A stretch of DNA of 40,408 bases from an uncultured Clostridia bacterium (GTDB lineage: Bacteria; Bacillota; Clostridia; Oscillospirales; Ruminococcaceae). Each line of letters starts with the position of its first letter. The stretch's first letter is position 1. The position numbers were made by a program, and so were the translations under genes. The notes under the pieces are model-generated. The model was not told the DNA's origin, ran no database searches, and saw only the letters and a program-made list of their open reading frames with translations. Shown here in pieces: positions 1-7,482 of this stretch. The stretch spans positions 1 through 40,408 of the forward strand of contig CANPYR010000020.1 of assembly GCA_947588805.1 (NCBI GenBank). The letters run 5' to 3'.

Positions 1-126
1 GTAAAAGGTGTTACGATTTACTCCGCAGTCCGACACAATATCTTTCACCGTGATTTTGGACAGCGGCCGTTCCGTCAGCAGTTTCAGAAAGGACTCTTGA
101 ATTGCTTTCTTCGTAAAGTTTGACAT
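1..126 (-). CDS. TetR/AcrR-family transcriptional regulator, N-terminal part (cut by window edge)
   Basis: Reading leftward from an ATG at 126, 42 codons run without a stop to the window edge. The translation begins MSNFTKKAIQESF and continues through a helix-turn-helix whose second half reads VKDIVSDCGVNRNTFY, which is the classic TetR recognition-helix pattern (I-a-x-x-a-G-v-x-x-x-T-f-Y). This is the DNA-binding domain only; the ligand-binding C-terminus lies outside the window, so the inducer cannot be guessed. A good ribosome site (AGGAG, 8 bases from the ATG) decides the start. A sigma-A-type promoter and an inverted repeat lie immediately upstream, suggesting autoregulation. Family assignment is confident; function is unknown. 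Confidence 0.8.
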   Translation of the reverse strand, partial: MSNFTKKAIQESFLKLLTERPLSKITVKDIVSDCGVNRNTFY

Positions 127-156
127 GGCTAATCTCCTAAGGGCTTTATGGTTACA

Positions 157-206
157 TAATACGTTGATGTATGATGTATTATACCACAAAGGACGCTGGG
201 GTGCAA
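157..206 (-). promoter_or_regulatory. Promoter and probable operator of the TetR-type regulator
   Basis: On the minus strand a -35 TTGCAC (201-206) and a -10 TATAAT (178-183) are separated by exactly 17 bp. The arms TAATAC and GTATTA (157-162 and 176-181 on the plus strand) form an inverted repeat that overlaps the -10 box and the likely start point. This placement fits a repressor operator for the adjacent TetR protein. The promoter is read directly; the operator role is inferred. Confidence 0.6.
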
Positions 207-263
207 GAGTGTTTTGAAACTGGGAGTGTCCATTCTGCCCGCATTATCCCCCACATTCAAATT

Positions 264-319
264 TGTCACCGAAGGTGACACCTTTATGCTCTAACATCTA
301 ATATCTAATATCTAATACC
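264..319. repeat. Hairpin plus heptanucleotide tandem repeat, copy A
   Basis: A perfect 7-bp hairpin TGTCACC-GAA-GGTGACA (264-280) is followed after about 10 bases by tandem 7-nt units of ATCTAAT (291-319). A related arrangement occurs at 31645-31709: hairpin GTCGCC-GAA-GGCGAC, then 7-nt CTAA-rich units, also preceded by TTCAAAT. The two copies share orientation and order of parts, so they look like members of one dispersed intergenic repeat family. Function unknown. Confidence 0.6.
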
Positions 320-551
320 TATGATGTGTCAGCTTCGGCCACATCCTTGAAACTGAGCACAGGGCGATCAGCAAATCCGCAATAGAGCTAAACGATCAGC
401 GGACGGCACAAAGCGAAGGCTCGGATTATGGATTTTGGCTTATATTGTAGCATATAGAATTAGCGCCTGCACATTTCCGAAAGAAGGCGCCGGATTGATT
501 GGATTGTTTTACTTTGATTGTAAGCGTGGGAATGGGTAAGGGTCTTTAAGT
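320..551. other. Intergenic stretch, nothing recognised
   Basis: This part of the long gap between the TetR-type gene and clpC has no open frame with a ribosome site and no RNA gene or promoter that I can identify. It separates the hairpin/heptad repeat on its left from the hairpin array on its right. Confidence 0.4.
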
Positions 552-727
552 GTGGGGAACACCCGGCGAGTGTCTCCCCACGCCAAAACAGTCCACAGGA
601 CTGTTTTGGCTCCCCTTCCTGCGCTCGCTTCGCTGAGAGATTTCGCGCCTGCGGGCGCGACCAAAGGGCCAGCCCTTTGGAATCCTGCGGCCTTTTGAGG
701 AAAGGCCGGCGAAACCTTTTTGGTTTC
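552..727. repeat. Array of six near-contiguous hairpins (mosaic intergenic repeat)
   Basis: Inverted repeats follow one another with almost no spacer. 552-581 has arms GTGGGGA/TCCCCAC with inner ACAC/GTGT. 582-610 is a perfect 13-bp stem, GCCAAAACAGTCC, with loop ACA. 643-660 pairs TCGCGCC with GGCGCGA. 661-680 pairs CCAAAGGGC with GCCCTTTGG over a 2-nt loop. 689-707 pairs GGCCTTT with AAAGGCC. 711-727 pairs GAAACC with GGTTTC. The array lies just downstream of the clpC stop, but none of the stems is followed by a T-run, so it is not a typical intrinsic terminator. It resembles mosaic palindromic repeats of gut Firmicutes; that comparison is from memory. Confidence 0.6.
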
Positions 728-754
728 CTCTCTATTAAGGCTTTATTTTTTCTA

Positions 755-3112
755 TCACTTTCCGCTCTTTGCTCCCTCCGTTATCATACCTGCCGTCTTC
801 AGCATAACTTCATCCCCTTCCTCCGTCACCCTCACCTTCCCGTTCCCTCCCGCTAAAATAATATCCGCAAGCGGCCCCTCTATCTTCTCCGCTATCACCC
901 TCGATATCTCCCTCGCACCGAATCTCTTATAATCCGCAGCGTCCCGTATCCTTCCGTATATCCCCTCCGGGATCTCTAAATCTATCCCCTTCCCCGCAGC
1001 CCTGTCTCTAAGCTCCGCGAGCCTTAATCCCGCTATCCTCTCGCAGTCCTCCCCGGTGAGCCTTCTGAATGTGCAGACCGCGTCGAGCCTGTTCATCAGC
1101 TCAAACGAAAATACCCCCGAAAGCCCCGATCTTGCGGTATCCTTCCCCGCGCTTCCGAATCCCAATCCCCCGCTTCCTCCCGCCATCGCGTTCGTCGTGA
1201 GAATTACTATGCAGTTTTTAAAGGATACTTTTCTTCCGAGACTGTCGGTAAGAAATCCCGCGTCAAGGATCTGCAAAAGTATCCCTATAACGTCGCGGTC
1301 GGCTTTTTCAAGCTCGTCAAACAACAGAACCGACGACGGACGTTTTCTCACCCTTTCCGTCAGCTCCCCGCCGCTCTCATGTCCCACGTACCCCGGAGGC
1401 GAACCTATAAGCCGCGAGACGGTGTATTTTTCGGAAAATTCCGACATGTCAAAACGTATAAGCGCTTCGCCCGTCCCAAAAAGCTCGGCCGCCAAAAGCC
1501 TTGCAAGCTCGGTCTTTCCCACACCGGTGGGTCCCGAGAACATCAGCGCCGCCATAGGTCCTTCCGTTCCGCGAAGTCCCGTCCCGGAGCGCTTTAGCGC
1601 GTTGATCAGGGTGTAGATTGCTTCCTGCTGACCTATTATTTTTGAGGACAGGGATTCAAAAAGCTCCTGGGCTTTTGAAGCGAATATTCTGTCCTCCGGG
1701 ATCTGAGTCTGCAGCGCGATAACGCTCTCCACGTCCTTAGCTCTGACTCTCATCCCGGGATTCCGCTCTCTTCCGGAAGTCTTTTCAAACAGCTCCTCGA
1801 AATATCTCTCTTTTGAAATCTTCCCGTTCACATAGTCGTTAAAGGCTTCGGAAAGCCCGCTTTTTTCATTTGAATCGGTAAATCCCGTGAGATTTACATG
1901 CGCGCAGGCTTCGTCTATCAGATCTATCGCCTTGTCGGGAAGCCTTCGGTCGGTTATATATCTTGTGGAGAGATCCACTGCTGCTTCCAGAGCTTCGTCC
2001 TCGATCGCGACCTTGTGATGCTGCTCATATTTTGTCTTAAGCCTTCTGAGCATTTTTATAGCCGACTCTCTTCCCGGCTCGTTCACCTTTAATACGCAAA
2101 ACCGCCGCTCAAGCGCCTTATCTCCCTCTATCGTCTTACGGTATTCGTCATAAGTGGTCGCGCCTATAAGTCTCAGCTCTCCCCTTGCAAGCATAGGCTT
2201 AAGGATATTCGCAGCGTCTATCGCTCCCTCGGCGGCTCCCGCGCCTACAAGAGTATGAAGCTCGTCGATAAATAAAATCGCGTCCTTTGTTCTCGTCGCG
2301 TCGTCTATGCACGCCTTAAGGCGTTCCTCAAAATCTCCCCTGTATTTCGCTCCCGCCAAAAGAGAGGTAAGGCTCAGGGAAAATATCCTCTTACCGATAA
2401 GCGCCTGCGGGACCTCTCCGCGCGCTATTTTTGTGGCGAGCGCTTCCACGATAGCGGTCTTTCCCACCCCTGCTTCTCCCACAAGGCAGGGGTTGTTTTT
2501 CGATCTTCTGAGTAAAATTTCCGTCATTCTTGAAATCTCCGCTTCACGCTCCACGCAGGGGTCGTATCCCGTCTTTTTCGCATGGTTCACCATGTCGAAG
2601 GCGTATTTTTCAAGCTGCGTAAGTCTTTGGGGATCCTGCTGCCGGGTCATAACGGCGCTTTTTTCGACCGCTTCGCCCGCAGTGGAGCTGAGCTTTGAGA
2701 TGTTGCAGTTAAGATCGTATAGAATGCTTCTTGCGGTAGAATTCTGCTGATTCAGTATCGCGCAGAGGATATGTTCGGTCCCGACTCTTGTGTTTGATAC
2801 CTCGCAGGCGGTCCTCTTAGCAAATCTTATACATCTTTTCGCGGCCGGCGTAAGCATAGCCCCGTTCACCTCGGTAGGCTCCCCCGTGCCTATAAGCTCC
2901 TTTATCTTCTTCTCCACGTCGCGGTATGTCACCGAAAACCTTGCAAGTATTGCCGCGCCCGCTCCGTCGGTGTTCAAAAGCCCCAAAAGAAGATGCTCGG
3001 TCCCGACATAGGTGTGGCCGAACTGCCCGGCGCGCCTTATCGCATGGCCGACGGCTTTAAGGGAATTCTCGGTGAAGTCGTCGTTTTTATACAGCTCGTT
3101 GAATTCAAACAT
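755..3112 (-). CDS. clpC: ATP-dependent Clp protease ATP-binding subunit ClpC
   Basis: A 785-residue Hsp100/Clp AAA+ unfoldase that feeds substrates to ClpP in the cytoplasm. Two Clp-N repeats occupy about residues 1-145. The first AAA+ module has Walker A GEAGVGKT (212-219) and Walker B ILFIDE (279-284). A short middle domain lies at about 418-455. The second module has GPTGVGKT (527-534) and VLLFDE (595-600). A GLGFGS loop near 649-654 matches the position of the ClpP-docking loop, so it is a protease partner rather than ClpB. Length is slightly below the roughly 810 of Bacillus ClpC. The ribosome site AGGAAGG precedes the ATG. It is not accompanied by ctsR, mcsA or mcsB here, unlike Bacillus, so regulation is unclear; I saw no convincing CtsR box or sigma-A promoter upstream. 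Confidence 0.92.
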   Translation of the reverse strand: MFEFNELYKNDDFTENSLKAVGHAIRRAGQFGHTYVGTEHLLLGLLNTDGAGAAILARFSVTYRDVEKKIKELIGTGEPTEVNGAMLTPAAKRCIRFAKRTACEVSNTRVGTEHILCAILNQQNSTARSILYDLNCNISKLSSTAGEAVEKSAVMTRQQDPQRLTQLEKYAFDMVNHAKKTGYDPCVEREAEISRMTEILLRRSKNNPCLVGEAGVGKTAIVEALATKIARGEVPQALIGKRIFSLSLTSLLAGAKYRGDFEERLKACIDDATRTKDAILFIDELHTLVGAGAAEGAIDAANILKPMLARGELRLIGATTYDEYRKTIEGDKALERRFCVLKVNEPGRESAIKMLRRLKTKYEQHHKVAIEDEALEAAVDLSTRYITDRRLPDKAIDLIDEACAHVNLTGFTDSNEKSGLSEAFNDYVNGKISKERYFEELFEKTSGRERNPGMRVRAKDVESVIALQTQIPEDRIFASKAQELFESLSSKIIGQQEAIYTLINALKRSGTGLRGTEGPMAALMFSGPTGVGKTELARLLAAELFGTGEALIRFDMSEFSEKYTVSRLIGSPPGYVGHESGGELTERVRKRPSSVLLFDELEKADRDVIGILLQILDAGFLTDSLGRKVSFKNCIVILTTNAMAGGSGGLGFGSAGKDTARSGLSGVFSFELMNRLDAVCTFRRLTGEDCERIAGLRLAELRDRAAGKGIDLEIPEGIYGRIRDAADYKRFGAREISRVIAEKIEGPLADIILAGGNGKVRVTEEGDEVMLKTAGMITEGAKSGK

Positions 3113-3378
3113 TTCTATCCTTCCTTTCTATGGATAACCCGCCGGATAGATCTCGGCAATTTTCCGGCAAAGCTCTTTCTGTTAAAGTATCGCCTGAATT
3201 TTGCGGTATAATCAATTCATGCTAAATTATATGTTTATATCCTGCTTGATTACGCCCCGCGGACCAAAAACGCTTTCGGATACGGTCATAAAATATCTGT
3301 AACACTTTTTCGGGATTTCCATAAACTGTAGTATGAAGTGCTTAAAGCTTCAGAATCTTACATGAAGGAGACATTTAT

Positions 3379-3540
3379 ATGAATTGTTTCGGTAACGGCT
3401 ACTGGTGGATCATCATCCTCATCCTCATCATTCTCTTCGGCTTCAACGGCTGCAACAGCTGCGGATGCAATTCCTGCGGCAACAGCTGCGGGAACGGATG
3501 CGGAAACGGCTGCGGCAACGACTGCGGCTGCGGATGCTGA
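3379..3540 (+). CDS. 53-residue cysteine-rich single-span membrane peptide
   Basis: The frame opens at an ATG preceded by GAAGGAG and encodes 53 residues. Residues 8-20 (YWWIIILILIILF) form one hydrophobic segment. The C-terminal half is made of Cys, Gly, Asn and Ser, with CGN units repeated and 11 cysteines in all. It is followed directly by a strong terminator, so it is a stand-alone transcript. Similar tiny WW-Ile/Leu-Cys/Gly proteins of Clostridia carry automatic names such as 'chorion class high-cysteine protein'; that comparison is from memory and gives no function. Metal binding, disulfide crosslinking or a spore-envelope role are possible but unproven. The clean start, ribosome site and terminator support a real gene. 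Confidence 0.7.
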   Translation: MNCFGNGYWWIIILILIILFGFNGCNSCGCNSCGNSCGNGCGNGCGNDCGCGC

Positions 3541-3548
3541 AAAAAGCT

Positions 3549-3586
3549 TTCCCTCCTGTCCTTTAAAGGGCAGGGGGGAATTTTTT
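3549..3586 (+). terminator. Intrinsic terminator of the cysteine-rich peptide gene
   Basis: A GC-rich stem (3549-3561 with 3568-3580; left arm TTCCCTCCTGTCC, one G-T pair and one mismatch) with loop TTTAAA is followed at once by six T residues. It begins 8 bases after the stop codon. Confidence 0.85.
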
Positions 3587-3627
3587 ATGCGTAAGCCCGG
3601 AAAAATCGCTAAAATTTTTCGTAAAGG

Positions 3628-3656
3628 TTGATTTTTTCTTACGGCAGTGGTATAAT
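3628..3656 (+). promoter_or_regulatory. Sigma-A-type promoter for the 171-residue membrane protein
   Basis: TTGATT (3628-3633), a 17-bp spacer and a perfect TATAAT (3651-3656) lie about 44 bases upstream of the ATG at 3700. Confidence 0.7.
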
Positions 3657-3699
3657 TATATAAAAGCAGTTCAGATTCTTTCCGGAGGAGGAGTTTATA

Positions 3700-4215
3700 A
3701 TGGAAGAAAGAGATTCCCTGCGTACCGTGCTTTACGGTTGGGCGAGATTCGGGCTTTATTTTCTCATCTGCGCTTTCGCTACCATAATCGGGAAAACCGC
3801 CGTGCTCGGCGTAGTCGGAACCATGCTGCCGCGACTCGCTTTATACGACAACCCGAAAACGCTTTCGCTCTTTAGCTGGTTCATAGTTCTTGCGTTCCTT
3901 ATTCCCCTTTTCTGGGACGACGGCAAGCGCCATACCGCCTACGGCACATATAATCCCATCACCGTGGCTATTATTATGATACTGACCGGAACGGTGTTTT
4001 ATATTCCGGTATTTTTCCTTGACTATCTTGACGACCTCGCCGCCAAGGCTTCGCTCATCTCCCTTTACTTCACAGACTTCTGGCTCTCGGGGATAAGCGA
4101 CGATCCACAGGTCTACGGACTTATCGGGACCGTCATAAACGTTTTGATCTGTATTGCCGTTTATATTATTGCAAACAAATTCTACCGCGGGAAATTCGAC
4201 GAGGAAGAGGAATAA
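3700..4215 (+). CDS. Multi-pass membrane protein of unknown function
   Basis: A 171-residue protein with a very good ribosome site (GGAGGAGG) and its own promoter. Hydrophobic segments at about residues 13-42, 58-70, 87-107 and 139-158 suggest four to five membrane spans. The C-terminus is charged (GKFDEEEE). There is no signal peptide, enzyme motif or known domain that I recognise. It converges on spoIIR with only 12 bases between the stop codons, so the two genes are transcribed towards each other. Function cannot be assigned. Confidence 0.75.
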   Translation: MEERDSLRTVLYGWARFGLYFLICAFATIIGKTAVLGVVGTMLPRLALYDNPKTLSLFSWFIVLAFLIPLFWDDGKRHTAYGTYNPITVAIIMILTGTVFYIPVFFLDYLDDLAAKASLISLYFTDFWLSGISDDPQVYGLIGTVINVLICIAVYIIANKFYRGKFDEEEE

Positions 4216-4227
4216 TTTCCGGTCGGC

Positions 4228-4815
4228 TTATATATGCGAGAAAAGCTTTTTAAGCTTTAAAAGCGTCTCGTAGCACCAGAGCTTATATCTGACTTTAGAA
4301 GGCTCCCTGAGTATCTTTATTTCCCCTTCGGAAAATACCTCGGAGTCCTCTATTTTTATCGCCGCGCCTATGCAGACCTCGGGGTAGCATACGCACCACC
4401 AGTTCTTTCCGTTTGCTTCCCCTATTCTTATGCATAAGCTGTCGTACATCCCCGCGGGGAGTATAAAACCGTCATATGCGCGGGGTTCAAAATATTCGCG
4501 CTCAAAGCTGCAATCTACTTTTTCATCCCCCGCGGCTTTTTGGGCTTCCGACTCTATCTCGGAAAGATTTTTTCTTATCCTCTCGACCGCTTCCTCTTTG
4601 GTCTTAGCTCCGGTGAGATATTCCCCCGACTTTTCAAGTATTCTGTCCCTCACCGTCAGCTTGAGCGCCTGGTCGGCTTTTGAGTCGGAATTCGCGATTA
4701 TATGGATCCTTATAAATTTATCCTCGGTTTTCTTCACCTCCCCCGCCGCGCCTAAAACGCTGACGGAAAACATTATGAGAAGCGATACTGCAAGCGAAAG
4801 AGTAAATTTCTTCAT
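4228..4815 (-). CDS. spoIIR: Stage II sporulation protein R (SpoIIR)
   Basis: SpoIIR is made in the forespore, is exported to the intermembrane space and activates SpoIIGA, which cleaves pro-sigma-E in the mother cell. The 195-residue product has an N-terminal hydrophobic signal segment (about 5-23), then the family's conserved IRIHIIANSDS and ALKLTVRDRIL blocks and a NGKNWWCVCYPEVC segment near the C-terminus, close to the family WWCvlFPPLC motif. The start ATG at 4815 is preceded by GGAGGG, which lies inside the 3' arm of a 9-bp hairpin, so translation may be structurally controlled. It sits downstream of ruvX on the same strand. Assignment is confident and shows that this is a sporulating lineage. 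Confidence 0.9.
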   Translation of the reverse strand: MKKFTLSLAVSLLIMFSVSVLGAAGEVKKTEDKFIRIHIIANSDSKADQALKLTVRDRILEKSGEYLTGAKTKEEAVERIRKNLSEIESEAQKAAGDEKVDCSFEREYFEPRAYDGFILPAGMYDSLCIRIGEANGKNWWCVCYPEVCIGAAIKIEDSEVFSEGEIKILREPSKVRYKLWCYETLLKLKKLFSHI

Positions 4816-4826
4816 AAAAATTAAAT

Positions 4827-4852
4827 TCCCTCCGAATTTTTTCTCGGAGGGA
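4827..4852 (-). promoter_or_regulatory. Hairpin containing the spoIIR ribosome-binding site
   Basis: TCCCTCCGA (4827-4835, plus strand) pairs perfectly with TCGGAGGGA (4844-4852) over an 8-nt A/T loop. On the minus-strand RNA the 3' arm holds the GGAGGG Shine-Dalgarno, 12 bases before the spoIIR ATG. The stem could hide the ribosome site, or act as a weak terminator after ruvX since an AT-rich run follows. It is seen in sequence; the role is inferred. Confidence 0.55.
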
Positions 4853-4873
4853 TTATTGGTATTTTTTGGATTT

Positions 4874-5314
4874 TTATTCGTCTTGGGATTCTCTCTCGGC
4901 CTTTTTTCTTCTGTAGTCGAGATATCCTTCCAAAATTAAAGTCGCCGCGACGGTATCTATCACGTCTTTGCGTTTTTTGCCCCTGACGTTTGTTTCGTTC
5001 AAAATCCCTATCGCCTGGACCGTCGTCACCCTTTCATCCCATAATACGGTCGGGACCCCGGTCTCGGCTTCGAGTCTTTTCGCAAGCTCCTCGCAGAGCT
5101 TCGCTCTCGGGCCCTTACTTCCGTCCATGTTTACAGGATGACCGACGACTATAAGCTCGGCCCCGATCTCGGATATCTTTTCCTTTATTTTTATAAAGCG
5201 CTTTTCGGGCGATTTTTCAAATAAAGTCCCGAGCGGCGCAGCTATAGATTCCGACCTGTCGCAGTAGGAAAGCCCGGTTCTTGAATCTCCGTAGTCTATC
5301 GCTAAAATCTTCAT
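4874..5314 (-). CDS. ruvX: RuvX/YqgF-family RNase H-fold nuclease (putative pre-16S rRNA nuclease)
   Basis: A 146-residue protein of the YqgF family, which has an RNase H fold and is implicated in 5' maturation of 16S rRNA; older annotations call it a Holliday junction resolvase homologue. The opening KILAIDYGDSRTG carries the first catalytic Asp (residue 7). VVGHPVNMDGS, LWDERVTT and RKDVIDTVAA follow in the family order and supply the remaining acidic residues. The ATG at 5314 has an AGGGA ribosome site. The preceding LURP-one-like gene ends 15 bases upstream and spoIIR follows, so these may be one transcript. Length is normal for the family. Confidence 0.9.
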   Translation of the reverse strand: MKILAIDYGDSRTGLSYCDRSESIAAPLGTLFEKSPEKRFIKIKEKISEIGAELIVVGHPVNMDGSKGPRAKLCEELAKRLEAETGVPTVLWDERVTTVQAIGILNETNVRGKKRKDVIDTVAATLILEGYLDYRRKKAERESQDE

Positions 5315-5329
5315 ATCTTCATATCCCTA

Positions 5330-5800
5330 TCAGCTTCCTCCGCAGTTCATCATGTCTACGGCTATCGCTATAGTCATACCCAAAAGCTCGTTTGCGGGGC
5401 GAACAGCTTCGAGCAGGTAGGTATCGCCAAGATGAAAGATCTCCTTTGAGATCCTTGCCGCAGTCTCTCCCCTCGCGTCCCTTATCTCATAGTCAAGCCC
5501 CAAAAAGTCCCCTTTTATCTCCCAGCCGTTCGAGAGAGTATATCTCGGCATGAAAAACGTGAATTCCCTCGTCATAAGTATATCTTCCCCCATGACGTGA
5601 AGGTCGGCTTTATGCAAAAACGTAAATATCCGCTCGTCTATCCTTGAAGTCTCGCGACCTGTGGACAGATCGGTTATGTGGATGTGATGGCCGAGAGTCA
5701 AAAATTCCGTATTGACCGCGTACCTCGGCTTGCCCGTATGATCGCAGACCTCGTAGGTATCGGTCAATGTAAAGATCTTCTGGCGTATAAGTAAACTCAT
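5330..5800 (-). CDS. LURP-one-related / tubby-like fold protein
   Basis: A 156-residue protein with a pattern typical of the LURP-one/YxjI family: RQKIFTLTDTYEV at the start, repeated short beta strands, KGDFLGLDYEIRD in the second half, and ISKEIFHLGDTYLLEA leading to an acidic/hydrophobic end. The fold is a 12-stranded barrel shared with tubby C-terminal domains and phospholipid scramblases. In bacteria the role is unknown. The start has a clear AGGTGA ribosome site 6 bases before the ATG. It is on the same strand as ROK kinase, ruvX and spoIIR. Family assignment is fairly confident; function is not known. Confidence 0.8.
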   Translation of the reverse strand: MSLLIRQKIFTLTDTYEVCDHTGKPRYAVNTEFLTLGHHIHITDLSTGRETSRIDERIFTFLHKADLHVMGEDILMTREFTFFMPRYTLSNGWEIKGDFLGLDYEIRDARGETAARISKEIFHLGDTYLLEAVRPANELLGMTIAIAVDMMNCGGS

Positions 5801-5875
5801 ATTTCACCTGCCGGCATTTTAAATTCTGAGCGCGGAATTCGTCCCCCCTAAAAAATTTTTGGCGGGGGTTATTTA

Positions 5876-6823
5876 CTATTTACTTATTCCCAAAAACGCC
5901 GCGCCTATTATTCCGGCTTCGTTTCCGAGCTCCGCTCTCACTATCTTCGTATTCCTCTCGGAACGCTTTGAATATACTTCGTTCTTCACAAGCTCCCTGA
6001 GCGGCGCCATAAGCGCTTCGCCCTCGTTGCATACCCCGCCGCCTATGCATAATATCTCGGGTTGGAAAATATTTATGGTGTTCGTTATCCCAATCGCCAG
6101 GTACTTTATGTATTTATCAACTACTCCCTTCGCCGCCGCGTCCCCTGCGCGCATGGCGTTAAAGGCAAGTCTTCCCGAAACGTGATCCCCCATCATCTCA
6201 TGCATCTTGGACTCGGGGTGCATATCCATCGCTTCCTTGGTCATTCTTATAAGCCCGGTAGCGGATGAATAAACCTCAAAGCAGCCGTGACGGCCGCAGG
6301 TGCATTCCACGCCGTCGGCTTCTATGACGGTATGACCGATCTCGGCTCCGGCGTAATTAAATCCCGAATATATCTTCCCGTCGATTATTATCCCGCCGCC
6401 GACTCCGGTCCCGAGAGTGATGCAGACTGCGTTCTTAGCCCCCCTCGCGGCTCCGGCGACAAATTCACCGTACGCCGCTGCGTTTGCGTCGTTTTCGACA
6501 TACACCGGAAGCCCGAGAATGTCTTTTACATATTTTGCCACGGGCTCGTTATAAAAATCAAGGTTATTTGAGTATTCAATGACTCCCGTATCGCTGTTCA
6601 CCGTCCCGGGGGAGCCGACTCCTACGGACTGAATATCCGCAAGCTTAAGCCCGGCTTCCTCGGCGGCTTTTTTCGCCGTGAGCGCCATGTCCTTACATAT
6701 TTCCTCGCAGGAACGCGGACGGTTTGTAGGAGTCGAAGCCTTTGATATGATCCTGAACTCGGAATCTACTACTCCGGCGGCAATATTCGTCCCGCCGAGG
6801 TCTATACCGATATAATATTTCAT
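5876..6823 (-). CDS. glcK: ROK-family glucokinase
   Basis: A 315-residue cytoplasmic sugar kinase that most likely phosphorylates glucose to glucose-6-phosphate. The phosphate-binding motif GIDLGGTNIAAGVVD is at 6-20, the catalytic END at 110-112 (Asp112), and a Gly-rich TLGTGVGGGI follows at 136-145. The ROK zinc site is complete: His164 in EIGHTVI and Cys174, Cys176 and Cys181 in CTCGRHGC. The end, GAAFLGISK, is also typical. The start has AAAGGGGA upstream and a sigma-A promoter further up. Sugar specificity cannot be proven from sequence; N-acetylmannosamine kinase or fructokinase are alternatives, but the length and zinc motif fit Gram-positive GlcK best. Confidence 0.87.
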   Translation of the reverse strand: MKYYIGIDLGGTNIAAGVVDSEFRIISKASTPTNRPRSCEEICKDMALTAKKAAEEAGLKLADIQSVGVGSPGTVNSDTGVIEYSNNLDFYNEPVAKYVKDILGLPVYVENDANAAAYGEFVAGAARGAKNAVCITLGTGVGGGIIIDGKIYSGFNYAGAEIGHTVIEADGVECTCGRHGCFEVYSSATGLIRMTKEAMDMHPESKMHEMMGDHVSGRLAFNAMRAGDAAAKGVVDKYIKYLAIGITNTINIFQPEILCIGGGVCNEGEALMAPLRELVKNEVYSKRSERNTKIVRAELGNEAGIIGAAFLGISK

Positions 6824-6856
6824 AAATATTCCCCTTTCGCCGGAAAAGATGAATAT

Positions 6857-6885
6857 ATTTTAACACAGGCGTTATAAAAAGTCAA
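6857..6885 (-). promoter_or_regulatory. Sigma-A-type promoter of the ROK kinase gene
   Basis: On the minus strand, TTGACT (plus-strand positions 6880-6885), a 17-bp spacer and TAAAAT (6857-6862) lie about 35 bases upstream of the ATG at 6823. Confidence 0.7.
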
Positions 6886-6899
6886 GGGCGCAAATAGAA

Positions 6900-7047
6900 A
6901 ACAGAATTGAGAAATCAGAAATCAGATCTGATGAATTTACATCTCTGCGTTTCTCCCGCGGCGCTCTTTAACTCCAAGCTCGGCTTTCGCTCCAAACGAC
7001 CTTGATATAGTCTTTCACTTTGCTGCTCCCTTAACTCGCTGCGGAAT
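6900..7047. repeat. Intergenic repeat element, copy 1 (heptad head plus about 120-bp tail)
   Basis: The head (6900-6929) consists of degenerate 7-nt units such as TCAGAAA (CAGAAT, TGAGAAA, TCAGAAA, TCAGATC). The tail contains TCTCTGCGTTTCTCCC, CGGCTTTCGCTCC and GTCTTTCACTTTGCTG in the same order and spacing as a second copy at 26663-26805. Neither copy encodes protein. It fills most of the gap between the ROK kinase and the BlaR1-like operon. Confidence 0.55.
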
Positions 7048-7482
7048 CTATCCCTCTACCCTCGCTTTCCCGTCTTCAAACCTAAGAACCGCTTCCGTCT
7101 CCTCATCTATCGCCGCTTTCTCCCCGTCCTCGGCTATGATCGCAAACTCCCTGATATACGCCGTTCCGTCTTGATCCGTCGTACAGTAAAAGCTGTATTC
7201 TCCGTCTTCAGGAGCGGTAAAGCCGAAAACTGCATGAGCCCTTCCGTTCAGCTTGCATATAAACGGTTCGCCTAAATCGATCTCTGTCCTTCCTACAGCA
7301 GCGGCGGTAATTTTCTTCGCCGTCTCTTCTATGCCTTTATCCCCTCCGAGGTCTATGAATAACGCCGCATTCTCTCCGGATTTCATCTTCGCTCCGGAAT
7401 CTTTTCCGTCCCTTCCGAGCTCGTATACCTGCCCGCCATCGCGATAAATCGCCCCGACGACGTATTTTTCGCCTTTATCCAT
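7048..7482 (-). CDS. Detached sensor-like module in frame with the BlaR1-like gene
   Basis: A 144-codon frame starts with an ATG that directly follows, in the same frame, the TAG stop of the BlaR1-like gene. No ribosome site precedes the ATG. The product has no signal peptide or membrane span. It is homologous to the preceding protein's C-terminal module: LGEPFI (70-75) and FTAPEDGEYSFY (88-99) match LGEPFI (577-582) and FEAPEDGYYFFH (592-603), and SGENAALFIDL matches KGERAALILDF. It can be expressed by readthrough of TAG or by stop-start coupling, or it may be the severed end of a once longer BlaR1-like protein. Without export or linkage a cytoplasmic beta-sandwich domain would make little sense, so readthrough or a recent nonsense mutation is favoured. 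Confidence 0.6.
   Translation of the reverse strand: MDKGEKYVVGAIYRDGGQVYELGRDGKDSGAKMKSGENAALFIDLGGDKGIEETAKKITAAAVGRTEIDLGEPFICKLNGRAHAVFGFTAPEDGEYSFYCTTDQDGTAYIREFAIIAEDGEKAAIDEETEAVLRFEDGKARVEG

Noticed and set aside
264-319. Possible CRISPR array from repeated short units
   Set aside because: The units are 7 nt in tandem without unique spacers, and no cas genes are in the window.
3181-3260. TATAAT at 3207-3212 as promoter of the cysteine-rich peptide gene
   Set aside because: No acceptable -35 box at a normal distance and it lies about 170 bases from the start; left uncalled.
5826-5872. C-run/G-run inverted repeat between the ROK kinase and LURP-one-like genes as a terminator
   Set aside because: The stem is only the homopolymeric C5/G5 part with a long AT loop and no clear T-run after it.
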